A stretch of 38,760 nucleotides of DNA from the NCBI GenBank assembly GCA_012033595.1, contig JAAUQL010000053.1, positions 1 through 38,760 of the forward strand, read 5' to 3'. Positions 1 through 8,370 of this stretch are shown in pieces (positions within the stretch are counted from its first letter, which is position 1; each line of letters opens with the position of its first letter). Both the position numbers and the translations under genes were made by a program. The notes below the pieces were generated by a model. That model ran no database searches and was not told where the DNA came from. It saw nothing but the letters and a program-made list of their open reading frames with translations. The stretch is from Cyclobacteriaceae bacterium (lineage in GTDB: Bacteria; Bacteroidota; Bacteroidia; Cytophagales; Cyclobacteriaceae).

Positions 1-366
1 GCTGTAGAAAGTGGTTGAAACGTTGCTTGATTTCAGAAAAATCGGGCAACATATCCATATATTTTCTAGCTCTCCACCCTTTTGGTGCAGAGATAGTTTG
101 AGTTCCTCAAATTTGCGTTTTACAATTTCATCGATCACGTTCAGGTAGGCTGTGATCCTTTTTGCTCTAAAGTCATCTATTTTTTCTGATATGGCATGAA
201 ATGGCATATCAAACTGTTTGCAATAGAACTCCCTCATCTTCTCCACCAATATATCATCAACCAATGAAATACATGAAGATATCCCATAATGAGCAACTTT
301 GGCCGGAGTATCGACGGTGAAGCCTATACCCATGACCGGGATATGAAAACTATGTGCGTATGTCAT
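1..366 (-). CDS. Conserved hypothetical protein, N-terminal part, frameshifted and cut by window edge
   Basis: The reading frame starts at an ATG at 366-364, about 13 bases after a GGAGG ribosome-binding sequence, and runs off the left edge. The protein starts MTYAHSFHIPVMGIGFTVDT and has a charged helical stretch (RAKRITAYLNVIDEIVKRK). It looks like a conserved Bacteroidota protein, but I cannot assign a function. Near residue 100 the starting frame turns into an unlikely composition (IWICCPIF). The neighbouring frame continues naturally as KYMDMLPDFSEIKQRFNHFL. The switch fits one missing A in the run complementary to 62-65. The gene is either frameshifted or carries a sequencing error. No stop is seen before position 1 in either frame. 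Confidence 0.6.
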   Translation of the reverse strand, partial: MTYAHSFHIPVMGIGFTVDTPAKVAHYGISSCISLVDDILVEKMREFYCKQFDMPFHAISEKIDDFRAKRITAYLNVIDEIVKRKFEELKLSLHQKGGELENIWICCPIFLKSSNVSTTFYS

Positions 367-620
367 AATTGTATATTTTCCTCCAAAGATTTTGAATCAA
401 CAAAAGTAATTGATTTTTATGAAATTTGATACTTTAATTCTGCATATCCCTGCTATGAGCAAATCGAATTTTTCCATGTCGCAACTCCATTGCTAAAAAA
501 AAGCGATTTGTGTTTGAACGGTGAGGGTATTAAATGTCTGGTGTGCAAGACACTTCGGATCAATTTTGCTTTGGGATCCTTCAGATTAAAAAAATTCGGG
601 TCCAAAAACTCCTAAGCAGC
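367..620. other. Intergenic region between hypothetical gene and crtZ
   Basis: This gap carries the upstream region of the hypothetical gene on the minus strand. The only structure seen is a short inverted repeat, TGTCT (535-539) with AGACA (548-552), loop 8. It has no T-run beside it. I see no credible coding frame. Confidence 0.4.
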
Positions 621-651
621 AAAAAAAACTGAAATCGCTATAGCCTATCAG
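621..651 (-). terminator. Candidate weak terminator of the carotenoid operon
   Basis: Read on the minus strand, a 4-bp stem (CTGA/TCAG, 648-651 with 629-632) encloses a loop containing the palindrome GCTATAGC. It is followed directly by a run of eight T (621-628). It lies about 80 bases after the crtZ stop. The stem is short, so the call rests mainly on the T-run and the position. Confidence 0.35.
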
Positions 652-733
652 AGCATAGACCGTGCGTTTGGTGGAAAGGCCTGTGCACGAGCGGCAAAAC
701 CAAAGCCTTTTTAGCTGCAATCCGAATTTAATT

Positions 734-1210
734 TCAGGAGGTCGTTGTTTGGCTGCCGCCGGAGCCTTTTGTGGCATACTTTTTTGGTGCATACAAAAAG
801 CCAAAAGCTTCGGCATTTTCTTTTGTATGTGTTTTATGATGAATGTAATGAGCATTCATAATCCTCTTCATGTAAGCCGATTTGGCCTTGAATTTAATTT
901 TTATGCGGCGGTGCACTATGACATCATGAAAAATGGAATAAAACAGGCCGTAGCCCATCACGCCAAAACCAACATATCGCAGCACGGAATAGCTCTCGCT
1001 GGCATAGCCGATGGCTAGCAGCGCTATAGCCGGCAGGCTAAATACAAGGGCAAATAAATCGTTTCGCTCAAAAAAATGATTGTGGACTTTGTGATGCGAT
1101 CGGTGCCAAGACCACAATATGCCATGCATTATATATTTGTGACTAAACCAGGCGACAAATTCCATAAAAAGAAACGTGCCAACTACGATGAGAATATATA
1201 CCACTACCAT
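734..1210 (-). CDS. crtZ: Beta-carotene hydroxylase (CrtZ-type fatty acid hydroxylase superfamily)
   Basis: The 158-residue integral membrane protein belongs to the fatty acid hydroxylase superfamily. It would hydroxylate beta-ionone rings, for example beta-carotene to zeaxanthin. All four histidine clusters of the di-iron site are present: HKYIMH, HRSHH, HDVIVHRR and HYIHH. Hydrophobic segments lie at the N-terminus and around residues 58-100. The length is usual for bacterial CrtZ. It is the last gene of the operon and starts 4 bases after the ispH stop. No lycopene cyclase gene is seen in the window, so the ring-bearing substrate must come from a cyclase encoded elsewhere. Confidence 0.9.
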   Translation of the reverse strand: MVVVYILIVVGTFLFMEFVAWFSHKYIMHGILWSWHRSHHKVHNHFFERNDLFALVFSLPAIALLAIGYASESYSVLRYVGFGVMGYGLFYSIFHDVIVHRRIKIKFKAKSAYMKRIMNAHYIHHKTHTKENAEAFGFLYAPKKYATKGSGGSQTTTS

Positions 1211-1214
1211 TTAT

Positions 1215-2066
1215 CTAATACGTTAAGATTTTGTCTCTTACTTCCTCCATCAACCACATTGGGGTAGAGGTAGCACCGCAAATACCAATCTTACCCGCCT
1301 CCATAAACCAGGATTTTTGAAGTTGATCTACATTGGACACAAAGTATGAATTGGGATTTTTTTCAACGCACACATTGTAAAGCACCTTGCCGTTAGATGA
1401 TTTGGTGCCCGACACAAAAATGATGACATCGTATCTGAGTGCAAAACTCCTCAGCTCCTCATCTCTGTTAGATACCTGCCTGCATATGGTGTCGTTGGCC
1501 GTCAACTCTATGCCGCGCGTGGTAAGGGTATTGGCCAATTCATGGAATTTGTGTACACTTTTGGTCGTTTGACTAAACAAGGTCATCTTTTTGGGCAGCT
1601 TATCGAGGTCAAGTTCATCCAGATCCTGAAAGACGACAGCTTCGTTTTGAGTTTGCCCTTTCAGTCCTAGCACTTCGGCATGGCCGTGCTTTCCATAAAT
1701 GTATATTTGCTCGCTCTTGTCATATGCAGTGCGAATGCGATTTTGTAATTTGAGCACCACCGGGCAAGAGGCATCTATCAGTTCGAGATCGTTTTCGAGG
1801 GCTATTTTGTATGTCGATGGCGGTTCGCCGTGTGCCCTGATCAGCACTTTTTCATTTTTTAGATTTTGTAATTGCGCATGGTCTATAATCTTTAAACCTT
1901 TCTTTTCGAGTCGACGCACTTCCTCATCATTATGCACTATGTCGCCCAAACAAAACAGATAATCCTGGTTTTGAAGTATCTCCTCTGCCATTTCAATGGC
2001 ATAAACCACCCCAAAACAAAAGCCGGAATTCTTATCAATATCGATTTTTAAATTCAATGATCCCAT
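1215..2066 (-). CDS. ispH: 4-hydroxy-3-methylbut-2-enyl diphosphate reductase (IspH/LytB)
   Basis: IspH catalyses the last step of the MEP pathway, giving IPP and DMAPP, with a [4Fe-4S] cluster. The three cluster cysteines are visible as C17 (GFCFGV), C101 (DASCPV) and C195 (TICRQ). Substrate-binding histidines appear at H45 (VHN), H79 (AHGE) and H129 (GHAEV). The C-terminal GATSTP matches the family GASTP motif. The 283-aa length is normal. It sits between crtB and crtZ, 5 bases from crtB, so precursor supply is co-transcribed with carotenoid synthesis. Whether this is the only ispH in the genome cannot be seen here. Confidence 0.95.
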   Translation of the reverse strand: MGSLNLKIDIDKNSGFCFGVVYAIEMAEEILQNQDYLFCLGDIVHNDEEVRRLEKKGLKIIDHAQLQNLKNEKVLIRAHGEPPSTYKIALENDLELIDASCPVVLKLQNRIRTAYDKSEQIYIYGKHGHAEVLGLKGQTQNEAVVFQDLDELDLDKLPKKMTLFSQTTKSVHKFHELANTLTTRGIELTANDTICRQVSNRDEELRSFALRYDVIIFVSGTKSSNGKVLYNVCVEKNPNSYFVSNVDQLQKSWFMEAGKIGICGATSTPMWLMEEVRDKILTY

Positions 2067-2071
2067 ACTGA

Positions 2072-2926
2072 TTAAATTTCTGAGGTTTGAAGGCCGAAGA
2101 TTGCAAACTTATATCTGAAATAGGTTTTGGCCAGCAGCGACAACTTTACCACATCAGGTATTCTAATGCGCCGTTGCATGATTTGAGATACCGGACAAGA
2201 GCGGATTTTTGCAAACAACTTTAGATAATAAACATATGCCAGGTACACGCCAATACTGGCGCCTTTGGGGAGCTTCAAGATGCCTTTAAGTGCATCGTCA
2301 AAATCTGCCTTGATGTCCTTTTCTATTTGCCGCTTGAGCTCATCATCAAAATGTTCCATTTCCAGACCTGGAAAATATATCCTGCCACGTTCTCCAAAAT
2401 CGCTTCTGATATCCCGCAGAAAATTGACCTTTTGAAAGGCTGCGCCAAGTTTTTTGGCAGGCAAAAGCAGATCATTGTACAGTTTCTGGTCGCCTGCACA
2501 AAATATTTGCAGGCACATGAGTCCTACTACCTCTGCCGAGCCATAGATATATTCCTCAAACAATTGCCTGTCGTAGTCTTGCGGTTTCAAATCCATTTTC
2601 ATGCTTTTAAAAAAAGCATCTATCAGGTGATGGTCGATTTGGTATGTATTCACCACAATCTGGAAAGAATTCAAAATCGGGTTGAGGCATATTTTCTGTT
2701 GTATGGCCTTGTAGGTCTCCAGTTCAAACTCCTCGAGCAATTGCTCTTTGTCGTAGCCGTGAAAGGTATCGACAATTTCATCTGCATAGCGAACAAAGCC
2801 ATACACTGCGTAGATAGGCTGGTGGTACTTCTTGGCCAGCATACTTATGCCCAGGCTAAAAGATGTGCTATATCGCTTCGTCACAAGCTTGCTGCACTCA
2901 AAGGTTGACCGGTCGAATAGGTTCAT
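2072..2926 (-). CDS. crtB: Phytoene/squalene synthase family protein, phytoene synthase
   Basis: This is a trans-isoprenyl diphosphate synthase that would condense two geranylgeranyl diphosphates to phytoene. Two aspartate-rich Mg-diphosphate motifs are present: D49-E-I-V-D53 and D171-I-R-S-D175 (in LRDIRSDFGERGRIYFP). The family motif YIYGSAEVVGLM lies at about 126-137. The 284-aa length fits bacterial CrtB. The gene lies 12 bases after the crtI stop and 5 before ispH. Adjacency to crtI makes phytoene synthase more likely than squalene synthase. Confidence 0.93.
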   Translation of the reverse strand: MNLFDRSTFECSKLVTKRYSTSFSLGISMLAKKYHQPIYAVYGFVRYADEIVDTFHGYDKEQLLEEFELETYKAIQQKICLNPILNSFQIVVNTYQIDHHLIDAFFKSMKMDLKPQDYDRQLFEEYIYGSAEVVGLMCLQIFCAGDQKLYNDLLLPAKKLGAAFQKVNFLRDIRSDFGERGRIYFPGLEMEHFDDELKRQIEKDIKADFDDALKGILKLPKGASIGVYLAYVYYLKLFAKIRSCPVSQIMQRRIRIPDVVKLSLLAKTYFRYKFAIFGLQTSEI

Positions 2927-2938
2927 AGCGTATAATAC

Positions 2939-4417
2939 TTAGGTGGAAATATCCTTTACAACTTCATTTGCCACTACCTGCCCAGAAATGAGCGAAGGTG
3001 GCACACCTGGTCCCGGCACGGTCAATTGGCCGGTATAGTATAGGTTTCTGATTTTCCTGCTTTTGATGGAGGGTTTCAAAATGGCTGTCTGCATCAGCGT
3101 GTTGGCCAATCCGTATGCGTTGCCTTTGAATGAGTGATAATCGTTGATGAATTCTTGGTGTGCATACGATTTCTTATAGACCACATAGGGCCTTAGATTT
3201 TCGCCATAGTGCCGCTCAAGACGGTCAAAGATCATTTCATAATATTTTTCCCTGGTTGATTTTTTATCTTCTATTCCTGCTGCCACCGGTATGAGCACCA
3301 CCATGTTTTCACAACCTTGCGGCGCCACCTGATCATCGGTTTTAGAAGGTACATTTACATAAAATAAGGGCTTGTCGGGCCATTCGCGGGTTTCGTAAAT
3401 GGCACTGGCATGCGGTGCAAAGGGTTCATCAAAGAACAAAACATGATGCCCTATCTTTGGCAACTTCTTATTGAAACCCAGATAAAACAACAGCGATGAG
3501 GGCGCCAGGAGCCTTGTATCCCAGTATTTTTCGGAATAGGAGCGAAATTGCTGAGGGAGCAATTTACTTTCGATATGATGGTAATCTGCCCCGCCCACTA
3601 CCACATCGGCGTCAAATTCGCCCTGCTTGCACACCACTTTGGCGATGGCATTGCCCGAATACCGGAATGAAACCACCTCATGGCCGGTTTTGATATCCAC
3701 TCCCAACTCTCGAGCCAGGTGAAGCATGCCATCCACTACCGATTTCATTCCTCCCAATGGGTACCAGGTACCCAATTTGATGTCGGCATAGTTCATTAAT
3801 GAATACAGCGCAGGCGTATTTTTGGCGAGTGCGCCAAGAAATAGTATCGGAAATTCCAGTAATTGACGCAGTTTTTGATGTTTGAAACGCTTATGGATGT
3901 GCGATTCGAAAGAGGTAAACACATCCATCCTGGCCATGTTGGCCAATAGCTTAATGCTGGCAAATTCCCAGATAGATCGGGCTGGTTTATAAACCAGATC
4001 ATTGATGCCTACCTTATATTTGTATGCGGCTTCACTCAGAAATTGGTCGAGTTGGGTGCCACTTCCCGGCTCTATCGATTCAAACATTGACCTCAACATG
4101 CCGTAGTCGGCAGGGATGTCCATTTCCTCCCGGTTTCCAAACACTACGGTATATGATGGATCGAGCCTGGTGAGTGTGTAGTATGACGATACGCTTTTTC
4201 CAAAGGAAGCAAAGTACCGCTCAAAAACATCGGGCATCCAATACCAGCTAGGCCCCATGTCAAATTTAAAGCCCGCCTCCGCCAATTGGCGGGCCCGGCC
4301 ACCCGCCTGATTGTTTTTCTCAAGTATGGTTACATTAAAGCCGGATTTGGCAAGGAAGCTGGCTGCCGAAAGTCCTGCAAAACCAGACCCGATCACTATT
4401 GCTCGTTTTGCAGGCAT
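2939..4417 (-). CDS. crtI: Phytoene desaturase (CrtI-type FAD-dependent oxidoreductase)
   Basis: The 492-aa flavoprotein introduces double bonds into phytoene on the way to lycopene. The N-terminal dinucleotide-binding motif GSGFAGLSAASFLA (about residues 10-23) is followed by LEKNNQAGGRAR. The C-terminal CrtI signature is present (YYTGQLTVPGPGVPPSLISG). The start overlaps nothing; the sigma factor stop lies 6 bases upstream. Family members also include diapophytoene and carotenoid 3,4-desaturases, so product specificity is inferred from the crtB and crtZ neighbours. Confidence 0.93.
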   Translation of the reverse strand: MPAKRAIVIGSGFAGLSAASFLAKSGFNVTILEKNNQAGGRARQLAEAGFKFDMGPSWYWMPDVFERYFASFGKSVSSYYTLTRLDPSYTVVFGNREEMDIPADYGMLRSMFESIEPGSGTQLDQFLSEAAYKYKVGINDLVYKPARSIWEFASIKLLANMARMDVFTSFESHIHKRFKHQKLRQLLEFPILFLGALAKNTPALYSLMNYADIKLGTWYPLGGMKSVVDGMLHLARELGVDIKTGHEVVSFRYSGNAIAKVVCKQGEFDADVVVGGADYHHIESKLLPQQFRSYSEKYWDTRLLAPSSLLFYLGFNKKLPKIGHHVLFFDEPFAPHASAIYETREWPDKPLFYVNVPSKTDDQVAPQGCENMVVLIPVAAGIEDKKSTREKYYEMIFDRLERHYGENLRPYVVYKKSYAHQEFINDYHSFKGNAYGLANTLMQTAILKPSIKSRKIRNLYYTGQLTVPGPGVPPSLISGQVVANEVVKDIST

Positions 4418-4423
4418 CCCTAA

Positions 4424-4933
4424 TTAATTTGTAGCGTACTGGTTCAGTTTAAACTTAAGCTCCTTACGGGCTATGTGTATTCTGTTTTTTACCGTACCGA
4501 TAGGAATAGCCAGTTTATCTGCGATTTCATGGTATTTAAATCCTCGAAAGTGCATCAGAAAGGGAACTTTATAGGCATCGTCCAGTTTTTCGATGGCTCT
4601 TTTTATGTCCTTCATGGCAAACTTGCTGTACGCGCCATTTTCTATAGAGTTTGAAGAAGAATTGATGTAATGCAGGTTTTCAGTGGTATCGATAAAGGTG
4701 TTTTTTCTGATCATACGCTGATAATTGGTGATGAAGGTATTCTTCATGATGGTGTACATCCAGGCCTTCAGGTTGGTGCCTTCAGTGTATTTGTCACGAT
4801 TGGAAAAAGCCTTTAGCATGGTCTCTTGCAACAAATCATTTGCATCTTCCAAATCTCTGGTAAGTCTCATGGCAAATGGTTTGAGTGATCCTGACAATCT
4901 GTCGATAGTGTAGCCAAATTCTAGTGCAGTCAT
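4424..4933 (-). CDS. ECF RNA polymerase sigma factor heading the carotenoid operon
   Basis: The 169-aa protein has sigma region 2 (DANDLLQETMLKAF ... AWMYTIMKNTF, about 30-70) and a region 4 helix-turn-helix (GFKYHEIADKLAI then GTVKNRIHIARKEL, about 130-160). No anti-sigma gene is next to it. It is the first gene of the operon, 6 bases before crtI. By analogy with CarQ of Myxococcus and similar factors it may control carotenoid synthesis and its own promoter. That role is inferred from position only. Confidence 0.85.
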   Translation of the reverse strand: MTALEFGYTIDRLSGSLKPFAMRLTRDLEDANDLLQETMLKAFSNRDKYTEGTNLKAWMYTIMKNTFITNYQRMIRKNTFIDTTENLHYINSSSNSIENGAYSKFAMKDIKRAIEKLDDAYKVPFLMHFRGFKYHEIADKLAIPIGTVKNRIHIARKELKFKLNQYATN

Positions 4934-5305
4934 TGTTCGTTTGTTTTGTTTGATTACTTGTTTAAATGTATATACTAATAAACGTATTTAAAATTTTTTG
5001 TTTAACTTTTTGTGTACTTTTTTAAACACTATTTTTTTGTGGTTGATGCGCTTTATTGATTAAATCAAATTGAATCCTGAAATAACCTTCTTTTACCACA
5101 TTGCTATATTAGATTAGTGCTATTTAATATTATTCTAAATTGACCTGAACAAACTCCTATTTCGCCAGAAACAATTTCGTTTAATCAAATTTCTCATTTA
5201 ATAAACAATTTAGTTTCAATCTAAATAAAATTAAAGCATACATATTGTGAGAAAGGTCACAGCATGGACATTGTGCCTATATGGTGCTAAAAATTATATA
5301 AGGGA
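4934..5305. promoter_or_regulatory. AT-rich promoter region of the sigma-crt operon
   Basis: This strongly AT-rich gap holds the start region of the minus-strand operon. A perfect 7-bp inverted repeat, TTTAAAT (4961-4967) and ATTTAAA (4986-4992), with an 18-bp centre lies 28 bases upstream of the sigma start codon. It could be an operator or part of an ECF-type promoter. No clear TTTG/TAnnTTTG promoter was found. No coding frame is visible. Confidence 0.4.
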
Positions 5306-5600
5306 TTAAAACTGAGGTAAAGAACCTGCCGATGGTACCGCCTCATGCAAAGCATCTTTGACCTCAGTGAGGAGGAAATTGGCACTGAAATGATGATGCT
5401 GCCAGGCTTCAGGGTCTGGATTTTGCGCCGCTTTGGTAGTGTTCCAGCAACAGTATAGTCGGAGCGAGTATGGCCATCATTATGATGGTGGTCACTTTAT
5501 AATCATTCATCAGAAAAAAGGCCGTAACGCACATGTAGATGATATAAAATGCATTTTGAGGGAAGAAAAATTGCGGATATTCATTATGCCGTTGTTTATT
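5306..5600 (-). pseudogene. Decayed or mis-sequenced small membrane protein
   Basis: Two adjacent minus-strand frames together read like one protein. The first (5600 down to a stop at 5409-5411) gives NEYPQFFFPQNAFYIIYMCV followed by a hydrophobic helix (TTIIMMAILAPTILLLEHY). The second (about 5430 down to a stop at 5306-5308) gives NPDPEAWQHHHFSANFLLTE and then VKDALHEAVPSAG. Removing one A from the A4 run near 5423 joins them. There is no start codon at the head of the first frame, and a stop at 5601-5603 lies just before it. An open stretch further upstream (5601-5700) may belong to it. I do not recognise the family. Confidence 0.35.
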
Positions 5601-5709
5601 TTAAAGGTACCGATCGATTGCTGAAAATACAAAATCAGGGAATGGTTTTGAGTCTTGGCATCCCGCAATAGCAATAATGCGCACAAAAATCAGCGAAGGA
5701 TTTCCGGAA

Positions 5710-6741
5710 TTATCGGATCAAATATTGCCTCAACTCATTCAAAAATTGCCCTGGCGGTGCGTACTTCACACCCAAGTCATGGTTCTTTTTTGCTATCCGG
5801 TAAATAATCTTCATGTGCCGCGCTATGTCCTTATACGCCCTCACTATTTTATAATCGGGGTCATAAACGTGGGCTGCTTCCGAACTCACGCCATTCAGCT
5901 CCATTATTTTAATGTTGCGGCCGTGGTACAGATCGTCGATAGAAGGCACCTTGAGATCGAAGCGCCCATAAAAAAAGCCCTCGATATCCAGGGATATTCT
6001 ATTAAAAACATCGTGCAGCAAGGGATTAATCAGGTGGTTGGCGTTGTAAAAAATGGTGCCACGGCAGTGGTTTCCAATGGGTTCGAGGCGCATTCGGTGC
6101 CCCAGGGGCAACACTTTTTCTAGTTGGTCGGCAAATTTATTGTACAAATACTCCTGCCGGCCGCTGGCCCGCACCGACCCGGAGATCAATTCGCGCAAAG
6201 CGGAAGTGCCATCGCCGGTCACCGTCAGAAAGCCCTTTTGTACCACTGAGGTCACCTCGCCCTTGCTTGAGCCAGGCATGCGGTGGTAGAGCATGCCAAA
6301 TTCCAGGTCGTAGTTGATGTATTCCTGAGCGATCAGGTCAAAGGCTTTGTCGGCAAGGTAGCTTTTCAGTGAAGGCTCGTCACGGATAATTTCCACATCT
6401 TTGCCCCGCTCCCCCACGTCGGGCTTCATCACGAGCGGGTAAATAAGTCCGGCGCTGGTCAGGCTGTGGATGATGGAACAATATGGCGAACCTCCGGCTA
6501 TAAAAACTGTTTTGGGCAGGTATTTGCCCGGCATGGCCTTCAGGATGCCAAACTTAGATTCACCCATCACGCCACCGTACTTCATGCCTGGATTGGTGGC
6601 CGAAAAGTACATAAATGACCGGGCGCGGAAGGCGAGGTACAGTCCATAGAAATACATGGGTATATAAAAAATCCAGAATGGCCAGTATTCGAAATGAAAC
6701 ACCTTGACCAAAAAAACCTTCAACTTATTCTTCAACTTCAT
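5710..6741 (-). CDS. ATP-grasp domain protein (D-Ala-D-Ala ligase-like fold)
   Basis: The protein (343 aa from the ATG at 6741) has an ATP-grasp core: MKPDVGERGKDV (nucleotide-binding lysine and loop), LIAQEYI, a mid region with VQKGFLTVTGDG, and the metal-binding end IMELNGVSSEA, where E and N typically ligate Mg. An N-terminal hydrophobic stretch (YWPFWIFYIPMYFYGLYLAF) suggests membrane association. The frame stays open upstream to 6900, but that extension reads like non-coding sequence. I chose 6741 because MKLKNKLK begins the family-like part. The acceptor substrate is unknown. Nothing nearby suggests one. Confidence 0.75.
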   Translation of the reverse strand: MKLKNKLKVFLVKVFHFEYWPFWIFYIPMYFYGLYLAFRARSFMYFSATNPGMKYGGVMGESKFGILKAMPGKYLPKTVFIAGGSPYCSIIHSLTSAGLIYPLVMKPDVGERGKDVEIIRDEPSLKSYLADKAFDLIAQEYINYDLEFGMLYHRMPGSSKGEVTSVVQKGFLTVTGDGTSALRELISGSVRASGRQEYLYNKFADQLEKVLPLGHRMRLEPIGNHCRGTIFYNANHLINPLLHDVFNRISLDIEGFFYGRFDLKVPSIDDLYHGRNIKIMELNGVSSEAAHVYDPDYKIVRAYKDIARHMKIIYRIAKKNHDLGVKYAPPGQFLNELRQYLIR

Positions 6742-7053
6742 ACAAAAGTCAAAGAAACAAATTTTTGCCCAAGCAAGAATAACGACCGGGTGCAATTTTG
6801 TTGGATACGAAGCGCGGGCCAATGTGCCATAAAAGCGCTTCAGCGCCATTTGGAATGGAATAGTAAAACCACTGAAATGCCGGCAATCGGCATTGTCCAA
6901 AACATTTTTACCAAAACAGGCATTTACCCATGCATGCTAAAAGGTTCGTCATCAAACTCCAAAAAAAACCTTTTGAAAAGGACTTGCAATTCCATGATAT
7001 TGCAGCGTTTAAAAAATGTAATTATTCAAACTTTTTTATAACAATAAAAATAT
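6742..7053. other. Divergent intergenic region, ATP-grasp gene / cinA
   Basis: This gap separates divergent genes and should hold promoters for both. The part next to cinA is AT-rich (TTTTTTATAACAATAAAAAT). I could not identify a convincing TAnnTTTG element or other feature. Confidence 0.4.
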
Positions 7054-8307
7054 ATGAAAAAAATACTGGCTGAGCTGATCACCATCGGCGATGAAATACT
7101 CTACGGACAAACCCTCGATACCAATGCCCACTGGATGAGCGGCCAACTCGATGCCATCGGAGTGAAGGTGGTGAGGCGCACCACCTGTGGCGACCAGGAA
7201 GAGGAAATCCTCCAGGTCTTTGCGGAGGCCGAACAGCGCGCCGACCTGGTGTTGATCACCGGGGGCCTTGGTCCCACCAGCGACGACCTTACCAAACCCT
7301 GCCTGGCCAGATACTTCGACAGCGAAATAGTGATGAACCAGCAGGCACTGGCCGAGCTCGAAGCGTATATGACATCGCGGGGGCGAGAACTCAACAAGCT
7401 GACCCGGCTACAGGCTGCCCTGCCCGACAAATGCGAAGTGGTGAGCAACGACCGCGGTACCGCCTGCGGCATGTGGTTCAATCGCAATGGAAAAGTGTTC
7501 GTTTCCATGCCCGGCGTACCTCACGAAATGCGCTACATGATGGTAGAAAAAGTAATGCCCCGGATACAACGAGCATTTGACCTTCCGATCATCTACCATA
7601 AAATTATCCGCCTGGCAGGCATCGGCGAATCCTGGCTTGCCGAAAAAATCGAACAGTGGGAAAAATCCCTGCCCAAAACAGTAAAGCTGGCGTATCTGCC
7701 TGGTTATGGCGACTTAAAGCTCAGGCTCACCTCACTGGCCTCCGATCTCGAATTGCAAAAAAAGGAGATCGACCAGTTGGTGTCGAGCCTCATGCCGCTC
7801 ATTCAGGAATATGTCTATGGCTACGACGACGACTCGCTTGAAGTGGTGATTGGCCGCTTGCTCAAAGAAAAAGGGCTTACCCTTGCGCTGGCCGAGAGCT
7901 GTACTGGCGGCTATGTGGCACACCGGATTACGAGCGTGGCGGGCAGTTCGGCCTATTTCAATGGCGCCATGGTGCCCTATCAAAACGAATTGAAAATAGC
8001 CCAGCTCGGGGTGAAAGAGGCCACGATCGTGACATATGGTGCGGTCAGTGAAGAAACTGTGAGCGAAATGGCGCTTAACATCGCGCAAAAATTTGGCGCA
8101 GACTACGGATTGGCCTCCAGCGGCATCGCCGGACCCGGTGGTGGCACAGAAGAAAAACCCATTGGGCTTATCTGGATAGCCTGTGCCATTGGTGGAAAAG
8201 TGACCACCCGCAAACTAAACCTCACCAAAGACCGAGACGTAAATATCAAACTTACTGCGGTGGCTCTTTTCACCTTGTTGCACCAAAGTTTGGTGGCAAA
8301 CGATTGA
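7054..8307 (+). CDS. cinA: CinA family nicotinamide-nucleotide amidohydrolase
   Basis: The 417-aa protein has two domains. The N-terminal MoaB/MogA-like domain (about 1-170) starts AELITIGDEILYGQTLDTNA and contains the loop LVLITGGLGPTSDD. The C-terminal PncC-type amidase domain (about 255-415) contains the nucleophile motif LALAESCTGGYVAHR and the glycine-rich SSGIAGPGGGTEEKPIG. CinA acts in pyridine-nucleotide salvage (NMN deamidation) and in some bacteria hydrolyses ADP-ribose. Length and domain order are standard. It is followed after 63 bases by the E2 gene and may be co-transcribed with it. Confidence 0.95.
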   Translation: MKKILAELITIGDEILYGQTLDTNAHWMSGQLDAIGVKVVRRTTCGDQEEEILQVFAEAEQRADLVLITGGLGPTSDDLTKPCLARYFDSEIVMNQQALAELEAYMTSRGRELNKLTRLQAALPDKCEVVSNDRGTACGMWFNRNGKVFVSMPGVPHEMRYMMVEKVMPRIQRAFDLPIIYHKIIRLAGIGESWLAEKIEQWEKSLPKTVKLAYLPGYGDLKLRLTSLASDLELQKKEIDQLVSSLMPLIQEYVYGYDDDSLEVVIGRLLKEKGLTLALAESCTGGYVAHRITSVAGSSAYFNGAMVPYQNELKIAQLGVKEATIVTYGAVSEETVSEMALNIAQKFGADYGLASSGIAGPGGGTEEKPIGLIWIACAIGGKVTTRKLNLTKDRDVNIKLTAVALFTLLHQSLVAND

Positions 8308-8370
8308 GAAAAGGTGGAGATATGCTAACTTGGCGGCTTCTAACTAAGATTGAAACATAAAAGAACAGGG

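Noticed and set aside
662-1018. Plus-strand 118-codon frame opposite crtZ
   Set aside because: It is antisense to the histidine-rich hydroxylase gene and has no features of its own.
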